Assembly: GCA_951799425.1 (NCBI GenBank)
Contig: OX637405.1
Location: forward strand, 16,651,089-16,715,088
Length of the DNA stretch: 64,000 nucleotides
Reading direction: 5' to 3'
Source: Ilex aquifolium
Taxonomy: Eukaryota > Streptophyta > Magnoliopsida > Aquifoliales > Aquifoliaceae
The notes beneath the pieces are model-generated. The model did not search any database and was not told where the DNA came from. It saw only the letters and a program-made list of their open reading frames with translations. This document shows positions 9,992-21,398 of the stretch, in pieces. Every line of letters starts with the position of its first letter. Within the stretch, counting starts at the first letter, position 1. Both the position numbers and the translations under genes were made by a program.

Positions 9992-12033
9992 TGTAAAACC
10001 CGGGTAAATTTGAACTTTTATGAAAAAGGGTAAAACGGTAATTTGCCACTACGGTACGGGTTGCAAACCTGAATTTTTCTAGAGCTTGGATGATGAAACG
10101 GACCTCACCGTTGGATTTGTCTCGTGAAATCTAGCTAACTTGTCAAATTTCGTTGAATTCCGAGATAGTCATTTTTTTGCGTTTTACGAGGTGATCAGGC
10201 CTCGGATAACCCAAAAACGAATTTTTTTAATAAAATTTTAAAGTTTGAAAAATAAATGAAGGTAAGTTAAAATAAAAATATTTTGAACTTGAACCAAAGC
10301 GAAATTTAATCGTTTCGGGGCGAAAACGGACCCGAGAAAGGAGGGTCGTGTGGCACATTGTGGACCAAGCAATTAAAGAGTATTTAAAAGGGAGAAAATC
10401 TGATTTTCTCCCCATTTCGTCAGCCGGTTTCAACGTGAGAAAGAAGAGAGGGAAAAAGACTTGAGTCTCCACCTTCTCTCTACGATCTATGGCGATTGGT
10501 TGCTCGAATCAACTCAAGCCAAGAACAAAGATTGTTCTACGCGTCGAGGGCTACAAAACCATACCAAAAAGGACGGATTTCACCGAAGTTCCAAAAACGA
10601 GCTTGGAGAAATCAAGGGTTTTGGGCGAGATTGGGGTTCTTGAAGGCTTCTACCTAGTGGGTTTACGCTTAAAGATGTAGGGTTCCCTCCTATTTAAGTT
10701 TATTCCAAACCTAGAATATTTTTGTGAAATGGGTAGGTGGATAGAATCATATATCACTTGCCTATTGTGATGAAATTGGTAAAATGGGTATGGAAAATAA
10801 GTAGAATAAATTTCATCTCAAATTGGGTATGTGAGAGTAACCTAAATTGATTTTGAATTATGTGAATTGTGGGCATGTTATGTGTTTACATTATGCCTTG
10901 AAAAATTTAGCGTGTTATTGCTTGATTATGTGATGACATACTTTGGTGTTGTTTCTAGATAAAATGTTAATATGTACATATTGATATATTGACATTGTGA
11001 AGAATTATGGGAATTAAATGCCTATGATATAATTTGCCATGAGATATGTTGAATGCGTTGAAATAGTTCATGTGTCATTCATAGCATATTGAACATTGTG
11101 TCATTGTTGCAATGAGGCATCATATTGCATGTGCATGGGAACATCGCATTTTGTGGGTGTGTGTGCATGGTTGTTGTCAACACCACACTTGGTGGATGAC
11201 AGGTGGGCTCAAGTGAGCTTGGTCGAAGACCTGGCCGAGTCTCACGGTTTGCATGGTTAATAGGTTGGGGTTGTTAGCAAGAAGGGCTAGAACATCCCTC
11301 GGGTGCAAGGCCCGGTGATTGGGATACGCACTCCCTTGGCTCGGCCCATGAAGTGTGTGGGTGTATGCGCAACCTTCGGTGGAAGTTCGTAAATTCCGTG
11401 TAGGTTGGGTGACTTTTGGTGTGAGTCCACTAACATCCACCCCCTACAAAGACCCTAGATTGGTGAATGTCATTTGATGTGATCATAGATGACAGATTTA
11501 TACACATTGGCACTTGCATGTGTTGAGGAGCTGGGAAAAGCTCGGGTTGATGTGCGTGAGTGAGTCTCATCTCAGGTCATGGCATGACATGGTAGATTCC
11601 AACATGGAATGCATATTCTAAATTGGAATGTTATGAGTTGTTGATTGTTGACATGTGAACATTTCATATGCATCTAGGTTGGGGAGTAGCCTCTTTAGGA
11701 GATACTCTATTTAGCGTGGCTCACCCTATACGGGAAACATATTTCAGGTGCGGGATACACACCGATGGATGGCTCCCAATTCGAGCCCCGTGGATGAAGA
11801 AAGCCGGAATGTGGCTTTATTTTGAGTTTTTGTAAAATTATTATGAAAACTTAGTTTTGGCATGTGAATTCATGTAAATGTATGTAATAGAGTTGGTATG
11901 GACCGTGTGTAATATGAAAATCTTCATTATACATATGTTGGATGGAAATGATATGTGTTGGAGTGAATTGAAAATGAAAAATAGGAGAAATAGGCAAAAC
12001 TGGGCACAGCGTACCGGTACGCCGGTACAGCAT

Positions 12034-12512
12034 TGTGAGATCCTGGAATCCCACATCGGTTAGGGAGAGAAAAGTTGCTGGGCTTATAAGTAAGCCCCTC
12101 GCCTTACATGGCATAAGGCTTTTTCCCAGGGGTACTGGGAGGAACAAAATCGTGAGGGCCAGTGGGCCCAAAGCGGACAATATTATGTCATGTGGAGGGT
12201 GGGGTGTTATAAGTTGGTATCAGAGCCGACTCTCGCCTGGATCGAGTGTGGGGCCCTACAGTCACGTGTATGTGGGCGGGCAGGTAGCTGGCGAGCTACT
12301 GCACGGGGACGTGCAGCCCTTAAGGGGGGTGGATTGTGAGATCCTGGAATCCCACATCGGTTAGGGAGAGGAAAGTTGCTAGACTTATAACTAAGCCCCT
12401 CGCCTCACATAGCATAAGACCTTTTCTCAGGGGTACTGGGAGGAACAAAACCGTGAGGGCCAGTGGGCCCAAAGCGGACAATATTATACCATGTGGAGGG
12501 TGGGGTGTTACA
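12034..12512 (+). mobile_element. TRIM element, complete (479 bp)
   Basis: Two 178-bp direct repeats (12034-12211 and 12335-12512) start TGTGAGATCCTGG. The second ends CA and the first ends TA. Between them are a primer binding site (12214-12226, TTGGTATCAGAGC) and a purine tract (about 12320-12334). A 5-bp target copy flanks it with one mismatch: AGCAT at 12029-12033 and AGCGT at 12513-12517. The repeats resemble known plant TRIM LTRs in the AAAGCGGACAATATT stretch. They differ from each other at roughly a dozen places by eye. It has no coding capacity and would need proteins from a full element. Confidence 0.95.
12214..12226 (+). other. TRIM primer binding site
   Basis: TTGGTATCAGAGC two bases after the first terminal repeat of the TRIM, complementary to the 3' end of initiator Met tRNA. 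Confidence 0.85.
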
Positions 12513-12832
12513 AGCGTACCGGTATGGCGTGGTCCAGTGGGCACAGCGTATCGGTACGCTTTCTAAAAATCTGAAATTTTCAAACTATTTTGCCAAGCTT
12601 TTGGGCTATGTATTCCTTCCTTCAAATGTTATAAATTGACAATAATAGAGTATTAATGGTGGTATATTGGACCTCGGAAGGGTCAATTAATCAAAAGCAT
12701 ATAGACTTTGTATTTTTTTTTAAATCCCGATAAAGGGGATGTGGTGCCGCGTTAACCGGCATGCACGGGTATTTCCGCGGGTTGATGGGTGATCAACGGC
12801 TAAAAAAGGACCCCCCGATTTTAGGGGCGTCA

Positions 12833-15476
12833 TAGCGGGGGCCTGTTTGCTTGGTACGAGCCCTAATTATCAAGAATGCCCCTAAGGCGACAAATGCCAA
12901 CAACCAACCCCACACTACATCAAAAATGTCAAAAGATGCACAAGAAGACTTACCTAATCGAGCCATTCCTCCAAATTTCAAGATTCAAGTGAGAATCGAG
13001 GTCTTTCATTGATTGGGGATGCTTTGTGGAGGAAAAGTGGGTTTTGTGGGGTAGAGGTCAAGGAAATGAGGAGTAATCGCTGCAAATCAAAAACTTGGGG
13101 AAGATAATTGGGTGATTTGATGAATGCCCAAAGGTTCTTTGAGTATTGGGAGGGTTTTGAGAGAGGAGAGAGAGTTTTTAATGTTGAGATGATTGGGGAA
13201 AGTGAAGGGTTTCACCAAATTTTAGGGTTAAAAACCCTTGTTTTTGAGTTTCTGGGCAAAACCTACGAGTAGGGTCATCAGGGTTCTACCGGTAGAACAG
13301 TGCACTGGAATTTTCCTACCTGTAGGTTTTCAGCTTTCTACCTTTAGAAAATCCTTCTGAAAAATTTCTACCGGTAGGTTTTTGCTATCTTCTACCGGTT
13401 GGTTTCAACTTTTTGCAAAAATTTGTTTACACTCTCATCCTCACCCCCACTCCAAGTTTATTCGACTCCAACAAATTCTAATGACCTTATTTACTAACTC
13501 AACTTAACAAAAAACATGATCCATGCTAGTGAACCACAATGTGTGACCATGCCCAAATTCATTTACAAAATTGCAATGCGATTTGAGTCTTGATGCTTTC
13601 AAAACACATGACATGGAATTCTAAATTCACAAAATGAACACCCAATATGTAAAGCACAAACTAAAGTATAAAAGGCATTCCTCTTCCTTTCTCATATCTA
13701 AAATTTGAGCAATATTCCCTTATTCTACAAGCTCAGGGTTGCCTGACAAAATTTTTCAAACACTCAAACCAAGCACACATGAGTTTCATCATAGCTTTAA
13801 ATGCTATCCTAGAGTATCACCTACACATTTCTGTTCCAACTCTTGTGTATGTCAAATGAACATGTAATTTAAGCATTTACTCAACGGAATCCACATTCAC
13901 TTAGCTATCCAAATTCAGCTTTGATGCAAAACTCGCCAAGGGTTTCTATGATTATCCTTGCATGCTCTCCATGTGTATATGTGAGATAGAATCTTGTGCA
14001 CAAACCAAAATGCTCACATATAATAAAAAATGATGTGCATACAAAACAATTGAAATGACCTTGGCATAATCTCATGAATGGAATGTCAGGGCACTAGATA
14101 GCAAAACAAACTTTTCTTTTCATTTAAAGTGTGCTCTCACTATGCTTTCTCTAGATCATTTAGGGCTTCAAGGGTTGTAATGAGGCCTTGGGGTGACACT
14201 TACGCAGAGTGAAATGAAGGGTAGATGGAGGCAAAAAGGGTTATTCTGATGGCATGACCTTTATTATAAAAAATCTCCTTTTTTTTGTGTGGAATTTTCA
14301 GCTTTACACCTTCACTTCACTTCACTTTTATGTCTTTTTTTCTTCTTCTTTACTCGACATTTTTCTTATCTTTTCTTTGCTTTTCATTTCTTTTCTTTTC
14401 CAAACCCCTTTTTCTCATTTTTCTTGGATTTTTCTCTTCTTTTTCATTCAAAATTCGCTTTCAGTGTCATTCATCCTTTTTTGGGTTTCCTCACCACATT
14501 TCCTTTTCTTCATGATTACTCACGGTTAGTCTCGGAAAAACCCAGGGTGTGGTACTTGTAAGCATTTTGCACTGGCTCGGTAAAACATGTGGCATGGAAA
14601 TGAATTTTCTATAAAGGCTCAATCATGGCACAAGGGATAAATTTTATCACAAGAAAAGGCTAAGGCTCAAATATAATTCAAAGATGGCCTAAGATCATTT
14701 CTAGATAAGCATGGGGAAGCATATTGGCATTTTAAGAAAAAGTCAATCAACTACCCAAATGCACTCTAACCAAAGCAAGCGTAATGAGATTATTGAATAA
14801 ATTTTGAATTTGAAAAATTGTTTCTTTGAGTAAATGTAAGTTTCCTCCAACAAGGATTGGCACTAAAGCTTGCACGGGTACTTATTTCATCTCCACTATG
14901 CATGTCAAGCTCTAAAATGTGGATCCAATCCGTAAATTGCTGAAATTACACATTCAAGGTGCACTATGGTTGAGTTCGAAAGAAAACACATATTTAATAC
15001 TCATGCATAGGATAAATTTCTATGATGTACTCATATGTTCAAAGTTAAAAATGAAGATCAAACTATCACTAAACCCATAACACTTTGAATAGGGGAATAT
15101 GGTTCAACATTCAGAAATTTTTCACATATTTTTCAACTATTTTATACAATTGGTAGAATATGTGAATGGTGCATTTCACCACAAAATGGTATTATCAACA
15201 AAAAATTGGTGTATCATATAAATGGTGCACCTCATCCCCTAACTTGAACTAAGCATTGTCCTCAATGCAACAAAAAGATATGAAATGCAATGATGGATTT
15301 AAAAAGATAAGAAGGGTAAGAGAACACCTCGCAATGAGCTTTGAAAAAAACACCACTATCTGCAAATGTGAATAACGAACACTATGCACAGATGAAAGTA
15401 AATAAACAATTTAACTTGCAAAGTAAAGAATAAAGGAAAACAATTGTACACTAATATATACTTAAATAGTTATGTC
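12833..15476 (-). repeat. Non-coding 3' part of the Athila-like element
   Basis: No convincing gene. Read on the - strand this follows the end of the Athila-like integrase. Near 15190-15270 is the stretch caattgcgg..cttagttcaagttagg that I associate with the region after pol in Athila elements. A pyrimidine-rich block lies at about 14280-14520. A CTACCGGTAG cluster lies at about 13255-13410. Near 12980-12793 a short frame contains ARTKQTGPRYD, possibly the start of an env-like frame cut by the Tekay-like LTR at 12832. No 3' LTR was found. Confidence 0.45.
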
Positions 15477-16760
15477 TCAACAAGGTCCGGATAGACCAGA
15501 TCCACCAATTCCTCTTCCACAGTTTGAATTTCCAAACCCTAGAAGAATACTTTAAGTCGTTGGCCATTGACCTTGAATGTCTTACCATCTTCGGGGTTTT
15601 CTATGTCCATGGCGACAATATAGGAGCAATCCCAACGTGATTGGAGTTTTCCTTGAGAAATGGAGAGGCGAGAATTATACAAGAGCACTTTTTGGTTGTG
15701 CTCAAATGTCTTTCTCAAAATGGATTTGTCATGGAAAATTTTTGTCCTTTCTTTGTGAATTTTAGAGCTCTCGTACGAATCTCTACGAATTTCCTCCAAT
15801 TCATTCAACTCCAACTTCCTATGCTCCCCAGCTATTCTCAATTTGAAATTCAGGGTTTTTATGACCCAATATGCCTTGTGCTCCATCTCTACTGACAAGT
15901 GACAAGCCTTGCCGTACACTAGTTGATAGGGAGACATACCAAGGATGGTCTTATAGGTAGCGCGGTAAGCCCACAAGGCATCGGTCAATCTGAGTGACCA
16001 ATTCTTTCGATTTGGGTAAACCGTTTTCTCTAGTATGATCTTTATCTCCCTATTGGCCAACTTGGATTGGCCATTCGTCTGTGGGTGATAAGCATTGGAC
16101 ACCTTTTGTGTTACACCATATTTTTGCATCAAAGAAGCAAATGGTCTATTGCAAAAATGTGAACCACCATCACTTATCATTGCACGAGGTATCACAAAGC
16201 TAAAAAAAATATTTTCTTTTAAAAACTTGACCACGACTTGATGGTCATTGGTCTTGGTCGGGATTGCCTCTACCCACTTGGACACATAGTCCACTGCCAA
16301 TAGGATATAAAGGTAGCCAAAAGACATAGGGAATGGACCCATGAAATCGATGCCCCAACAATCAAAGATTTCAATGACTAGCACGGAGGAAAGGGGCATC
16401 ATATTTCTACGGGTCATACTTTCCAACCTCTGACACCTATCACAGTGTTTGTAAAATGAGACACAATCTTTAATCAAATGAAGGCCAATAAAAACCGCTT
16501 TGTAAAATCTTAGCTGAAGTTTTCTTGGAAGAGAAGTGCCCACCACACGCCTCAAAATGGCAGAAGGAGAGGACATCCTGTTGTTCATTTTCCGGTACAC
16601 ACCTCCTCATCACTTGATCAGGGCAATATTTGAATTGGTACAGGTTGTCGAGGTAGAAGTACTTCACATCGGCCATGAATCTTCTCTTATCTTTCGGGCT
16701 CCAATGTGGCGGTATTTGTCCTGTGGCAAGAAAATTGCAAATATCAGCATACCACGACAA
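15477..16760 (-). pseudogene. Athila-like integrase
   Basis: Frames 16760-16470 and 16600-15539 overlap in different phases, so a frameshift lies near 16500-16600. The zinc-binding head ends in CDRCQR. The core holds [10 protein letters not shown] (first Asp), [10 protein letters not shown] (second Asp) and [19 protein letters not shown], where Gln-Ser-Lys-Leu stands where the catalytic Glu region (usually GQxE) is expected, so activity is doubtful. [24 protein letters not shown] is typical of the Athila lineage. The frame reaches a TAG after RLKVFF at 15539, but the same phase continues with VEEELVDL to about 15477, so the TAG may be recent. In a working element this enzyme inserts the cDNA into host DNA. 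Confidence 0.85.
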
Positions 16761-16849
16761 ACTGAATGGATAGAAAATAAATGCTCATCAGGGAAAAAAT
16801 CAGGGATATGGATGTGCTCTTCGGCGTCTTGGACGACAAGCCGTAACAA

Positions 16850-17180
16850 ATGGCCTGCCACTAAATTCTCGACTCTTTTTTGTCCTTGATGATTAAGTTG
16901 AATTCTTGAAGGAGGAGGATCCACCTAATGAGTCTTGGTTTAGCGTCTTGCTTAGACAACAAATACTTCAAAGCAAAGTGATCAGTTAGACTACAATAGG
17001 TGAACCAATGATGTATGTCCTAAATTTCTCCAATGCAAACACTACAGCTAGCAACTCTTTTTCAGTGGTAGTGTAATTCATTTGTGCTTCATTTAGAGTT
17101 TTGCTAGCATGGTCTTTTGTCTTCCCTTTGACCTAGCACTGCGCCGATCGCGTAATCACTCGCGTCGCACATGAGCTCAA
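16850..17180 (-). pseudogene. Athila-like RNase H, frameshifted
   Basis: Pieces in different phases read AIGAVLGQRED, then a stretch that would read EKELLAVVFALEKF, then [18 protein letters not shown] and [14 protein letters not shown]. These are the usual RNase H landmarks of gypsy elements, including the acidic residues of the first and third motifs. No single frame covers them. Confidence 0.65.
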
Positions 17181-18036
17181 ATGGTAGTTCCCACTTAGGT
17201 GGTCGCATGATTGGAGGTGAAGTAAGCATGCTTTTAAGTTTTTTGAATGATGCCTCACAATCATCCAACCACACAAAGGGAACATCAAAGGTCTTGCCAA
17301 TGCACTAAAATTTTTAATGAAACGACGATAAAAACCTACATGGCCAAGAAACGACCTAATGTCTTTGACGACCCTTCGAGTGGGTAGGTTGGAAATTGCT
17401 TCCACTTTAGATTTTTCCACTTCAATTCCCTTTGCGGACACAATGTGTCCAAGCAAAATCCCTTGTGTTACCATGAAGTGGAACTTTTCCCAATTTAGCA
17501 CCAAATTTTTCTCTTCACATCTCTCTAGAACTCTCTCCAAAATTTCCAAGCATCCTTCAAACGAGTCTGTAAACACTGAAAAGTCATCCATGAAAACCTC
17601 CATAATCTTCTCCACCATGTTGCTGAATATCCCCATCATACATCTTTCAAAAGTTCCCTAGGTATTGCACAAATCAAATGGCATTCGGCGATAAGCATAA
17701 GTACCAAATGAGCATGTGAATGTGGTCTTCTCTTGATCCTCTAAGGCGATCTCAATCTGATTGTAGCCAGAGTAGCCATCCAAGAAGCAATAGAAATGAT
17801 GCCCGGGGAAAGTGATCGTTTCGAGTGCATGAGTTAAGCTTCCGATAATCGATGCGAACTCTCCAACCGGTGACTACCCCTGCTGGAATCAACTCATTCT
17901 CATCATTTGCTATTACAGTGACTCCAGACTTCTTTGGTACCACTTGCGTGGGACTAACCCATTTACTGTCGGCAATTGCAAAACTAAGGCCCTTGTCAAG
18001 TAGCTTGAGCACTTTTTCTTGCATCACATCCTTCAT
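17133..18036 (-). pseudogene. Athila-like reverse transcriptase
   Basis: Frame 18036-17752 covers the first half (KWVSPTQVVPKKSG, RVRIDYRKLN). Frame 17639-17133 covers the second half with the polymerase motif VFMDDFSVF and FLGHVGFYRRFIKNFS. About 110 bp between them is out of phase, so the enzyme is broken. FMDD as the catalytic box is normal for this lineage. It would copy element RNA into DNA in virus-like particles. Confidence 0.85.
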
Positions 18037-18060
18037 GATAGGATTTAGCCTTTGTTGTGG

Positions 18061-18890
18061 TTATTGGGATGGCTTGGAGTCGTCTTCTAGATAAATTATG
18101 TGAGTGCAAATGAGAGGGCTAATTACCTTGATATCGGCTATGGTCGAACCGATAGCTCCTTTATGCCTGCTCAAGACTCCCAACAACTCCTCTTCTTGCT
18201 TTGGCTCCAAAGAAGAGCTTATCACCACTGGTAATGTTTTGTGCTCCCCCAAAAATGCATATTTGAGTGTAGATGGCAATGGCTTTAACTCCAAAGTGGG
18301 TGTTTGCACCGTTGATGGAAAAATATTCTTCTCTTGTGGTGGAAGTTTTTCAAATGTTGGAGTCCAATTCTGCACCCCTTGCACGCTCTCCAATTCCGCA
18401 TCTTCCATAAAATTTTCCTCCTCCAACTTGGTATTGCAAAGTAGATCCATGTGATGCTCCACCAAAGTGTCAATCCAATTGACCTCGTGAACTTCCTCAT
18501 CATCCCCCGGTTGCTTGCAAAGGTTGGATACATTGAGATCCATTGTAATGTTTTCAAATGCAAGCTTCATTAGACCATTCTTGCAATTTATCAGAGCATT
18601 AGAAGTAGCAAGGAAAGGCCTACCTAATATGACAGAAATCTGTGACTTAGGATTAGCAATGGGATGAGTGTCAAGTACAATAAAGTCAACAGAAAAATAA
18701 AATTTGTCCACTTGGACCAAAACATCCTCAACTACTCCCCTTGGTGTTCTCACTCTTCGATCCGCTAATTGAAGAGTAATTGAGGTTGGCTTCAACTCCT
18801 CAAGTTATAATTTTGATACACCGAAAAGGGTAGGAGGTTGACACTTGCTCCCAAGTCTAGCAACGCTTGCTCCACACGACAATTCCCAAT
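18061..18890 (-). pseudogene. Athila-like protease
   Basis: The active-site stretch DLGASVNLLPFSVYQ is readable on the - strand with its Asp codon at 18855-18857. A stop follows within about 20 codons. Frame 18795-18061 then carries LADRRVRTPRGVVEDVLV and the flap/ILG region SVILGRPFLAT, followed by a long acidic linker towards the reverse transcriptase. This is an aspartic protease of retrotransposon type. It is broken by the stop before 18795. Confidence 0.8.
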
Positions 18891-18891
18891 G

Positions 18892-20879
18892 GTTATGTCA
18901 AAGGGTAGGGCAGCCGGGATCCTTGAACTTGGGTGGGCTGTTGGTCCTCAAAATGGAACTCACTTGCTCGGTGAGGAATGCCTTCTTGTGCACATTCAAC
19001 TTCCTCCTCACGGTACACAAATATTTCAATTTCTTTGGCCAAGAAGATATTTGCCTAATGGCATCAAGGAGAGGAATGTTTATCTTCACCTGCTTAAACA
19101 TTTCAATAATATTAGAATAGTTAGTTGGGGAAAAGGAGCCGGGATAGGACAATCGTGCACATTCAAGTCAACAATCTTTTGCTATTCAAGTGTTTCACCC
19201 ACCTCGAAGCTACCCTTGTCTCTTTTTCATTTTTCAATGTGGTCTTGGGTGAGACTTTAGGTAAAATGGTTTTATTTATTTCATTGCCACTCCTAAGGAT
19301 GGTGATCGCCTTGAGTTGCTCACAACTCCCTTTGGTATCCTCGGACGATTCAATCACATGTTGACCCCTTGGGTTTTCTTTGAGTTGCGCGGGAAATTTC
19401 CCTTTCTCTTGTTGGGACGACCCTATAGCATTGGTCAACTTAGTGATTTGAGTTCGAATGTCATTAAAACCAGCAGCTGTTTGATTATTGATTGTGGTTT
19501 GACTCTGAATGAATTGATGCACGACATCCTCCAACTTTCTCTTGTGAGGTGGTTAGTAGGTGGGTGGGTTTGGTGGTCCTTGTTGAGGTGGGTTTGTAAA
19601 AACCCTTGTGGATTGGACCGTGGGTATTGGGAGCTAGACGATGGACCATGACCATAGTATGATTGGTTTTGCTTGGGTGAAATGGGAGGTGACAATGAGG
19701 TAGACCCATAAGGAATAGGGTTGTCATTCTTCCAACTCAAATTCGGATGGTTGCTCCATCCCGGATTGTATGTGTTAGAGTGTGGAGAGAATGATTGCCT
19801 ACATTGGTTAAAAGCATTCACCTGCTCATGATATGCCTCTTTGAATGCCAGAATGTTTGGGCACTCCGAAATAGAGTGCTCAACACTCACATATAGAGCA
19901 AGACTCCTCGGTCTTTGTGATATTTGATACCTCATGCCTCCTATTCACCTCTAGACTCTCCATCTTGCGGGACAATTTTGTTATTCTAGCAAGAAAGTCT
20001 TCTTTGTCACGCAAGTTATACATCCTCCCTCCACTTGGTTGACTACCCGGAGAGGACCTTGGCACATCGGTGGGATCCGTGATATCCCAAGATTGGACAT
20101 TTTTCACCACATCGGGATCCTTACTTCGAAACTCTCCGCTGCATATCATGTCGATGAATTGTCGATGGCCTGGTGTAATTGCTTCATAGAAGAAACTCAC
20201 CAATTGTCATGGCTCTAATCCATGATGTGGAATGGAGTGTAACAAGTCCTTGTATCTATTCCAACATTGGTAGAACTGCTCATTTGCTTTTTTCGAAAAG
20301 TTTTGAATTTGTTTCTTAAGAGCAGTTGTCTTAGGCCTAGGAAAAAATTTGTTTAAAAATTCGGATAATATTTGTGCCCAAAAACTTATTGAGCGGGGTT
20401 TCAACGAGTTCAGCCAAGTTTTAACTTTGTCTTTGAGGGAGAAGGGAAATAATTTCATGCATAATTTGTAATGAATGTTCCAACTATTTTCTCAAATTCC
20501 TTAATGTGTAGGTAAGGATTTTCATGTTCCACTCCATGGAATTGAGGAAGTAATTATAACATACCTGGTTTAACTAGGAAGCCATGCACTTGCACAGGTA
20601 GAAGTATGCATGAGGGGGTGGTGCTTCGAGTAGGTTGGAGATAATCTCTCATTTATCTCGCCGGAGGATCAATAGGGAGATTATTTCCTTCATTTCTAGG
20701 AGGGGGAAATTCATTCGGGGGTTTGACACTCGAGGGTTTTGCACTGCCCCACCCCTTGGACTATTGGCACCATCATCCCCAAAATTTTCTCTGGCATCCT
20801 CGGGTGGGTCTTGGTCTATATTCATATTTGGTCCTAGGGCACGTCTCACTAGTCTATTTTGGTTATCACGTCCCCACAT
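18892..20879 (-). pseudogene. Athila-like gag
   Basis: The likely start is the ATG at 20879, 137 bp after the primer binding site. Pieces follow in changing phases: 20458-20207 (SLKDKVKTWLNSL, LNKFFPRPKT, the gag core), 20203-19880 (SFYEAxTPGHRQFID type), 19935-19435 (zinc knuckle region around CSICECVEHSISECPN), 19534-19163 and 19152-18898 (INIPLLDAIRQI). At least four frameshifts are needed to join them. It is a capsid-forming protein when intact, and is non-functional here. Confidence 0.85.
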
Positions 20880-21015
20880 GCAAAAACACTACATACAATT
20901 GAAAAAAGAGTATACACAACTATGTACGAAGGAGCAACGTACCTTGGGCCGTGATGAGAATCACTGGACTTACCTCAGCTATTTCCAAATCACCTTCGAA
21001 TTCGACGCTTAACCT

Positions 21016-21033
21016 TCCCCGGCAACGACGCCA
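21016..21033 (-). other. Primer binding site, Asp tRNA type
   Basis: The - strand reads TGGCGTCGTTGCCGGGGA, one base different from the TGGCGCC form typical of Athila elements. It lies four bases from the LTR end at 21038. A second, truncated match is at about 41271 on the + strand. Confidence 0.85.
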
Positions 21034-21037
21034 AAAA

Positions 21038-21398
21038 TGCTTGATGGTTTTCCTTGATCTCCAAAGCTCGAACCCGGACTATGTGTGTATGGCTTATAGA
21101 AATTGGTGAGTGTCACTCTCCCTCGGGTTCAATGCAAGAAATGGGGAAAATCGTGTGTGTGAACAAAAATGTGTGTGTGTGCAAACGTGATCCCCAAGCA
21201 TAGAGAGACTTGCAAATGTCGTGTTTTACTTATAATGGGTACTCCAATGTCGTCTCCTTAGGGAAGGAAAGGTCAAATATTTTTGAATGGTGATTTGTAA
21301 AGAAATGAAAATTGAAAAATCTTGTGAGTTGTGTTTTAGTAAAAATGCAAGAAAGCAAGGTTGGCTAATCCATAGAGGTCATTCCAATGGGAATGCCA
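21038..21398 (-). repeat. Athila-like 5' LTR, downstream part
   Basis: On the - strand it ends CATCAAGCA. It matches the + strand LTR at about 42045-42430 segment by segment (ATTCCCATTGGAATGACCTC at the start, GAGACGAC, GGGAGAGTGACACTC). The missing upstream part of the LTR, as defined by the continuous copy at 41800-42430, is found at 32844-34195 on the + strand. Confidence 0.8.

Larger units (their letters stand above)
9992..12832 (+). repeat. Tekay-like 3' LTR (2841 bp including a TRIM)
   Basis: Starts TGTAAAACCCGGG after a polypurine tract and ends GGGGCGTCA at 12832. The TRIM element accounts for 484 bp including its duplication, leaving about 2.36 kb. A palindromic box, CGTACCGGTACG, lies either side of the TRIM insertion point. 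After 12832 there is no primer binding site, which fits a 3' LTR. Several small reading frames over it are not conserved between LTR copies. Confidence 0.85.
15477..21398 (-). mobile_element. Athila-like Ty3/gypsy element, 5' LTR part to integrase
   Basis: Read on the - strand the order is LTR part (21398-21038), Asp-type primer binding site (21033-21016), gag, protease, reverse transcriptase, RNase H and integrase, the standard Ty3/gypsy order. Frameshifts and stops occur in every domain. The upstream part of its 5' LTR is not adjacent but lies on the + strand at about 32844-34195, displaced by an inversion (see 21399-34195). The 3' LTR was not identified. Confidence 0.8.

Noticed and set aside
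12035-12566. Overlapping frames in and around the TRIM
   Set aside because: Two have near-identical starts because they read the two terminal repeats. TRIM elements are non-coding.
12793-12981. A possible envelope-like gene start with ARTKQTGPRYD
   Set aside because: Only 62 codons, cut by the LTR at 12832, and no membrane or fusion features to support it.
14254-14561. Three overlapping frames rich in Phe and Ser
   Set aside because: They are three readings of one pyrimidine-rich tract, with no domain or conserved counterpart.
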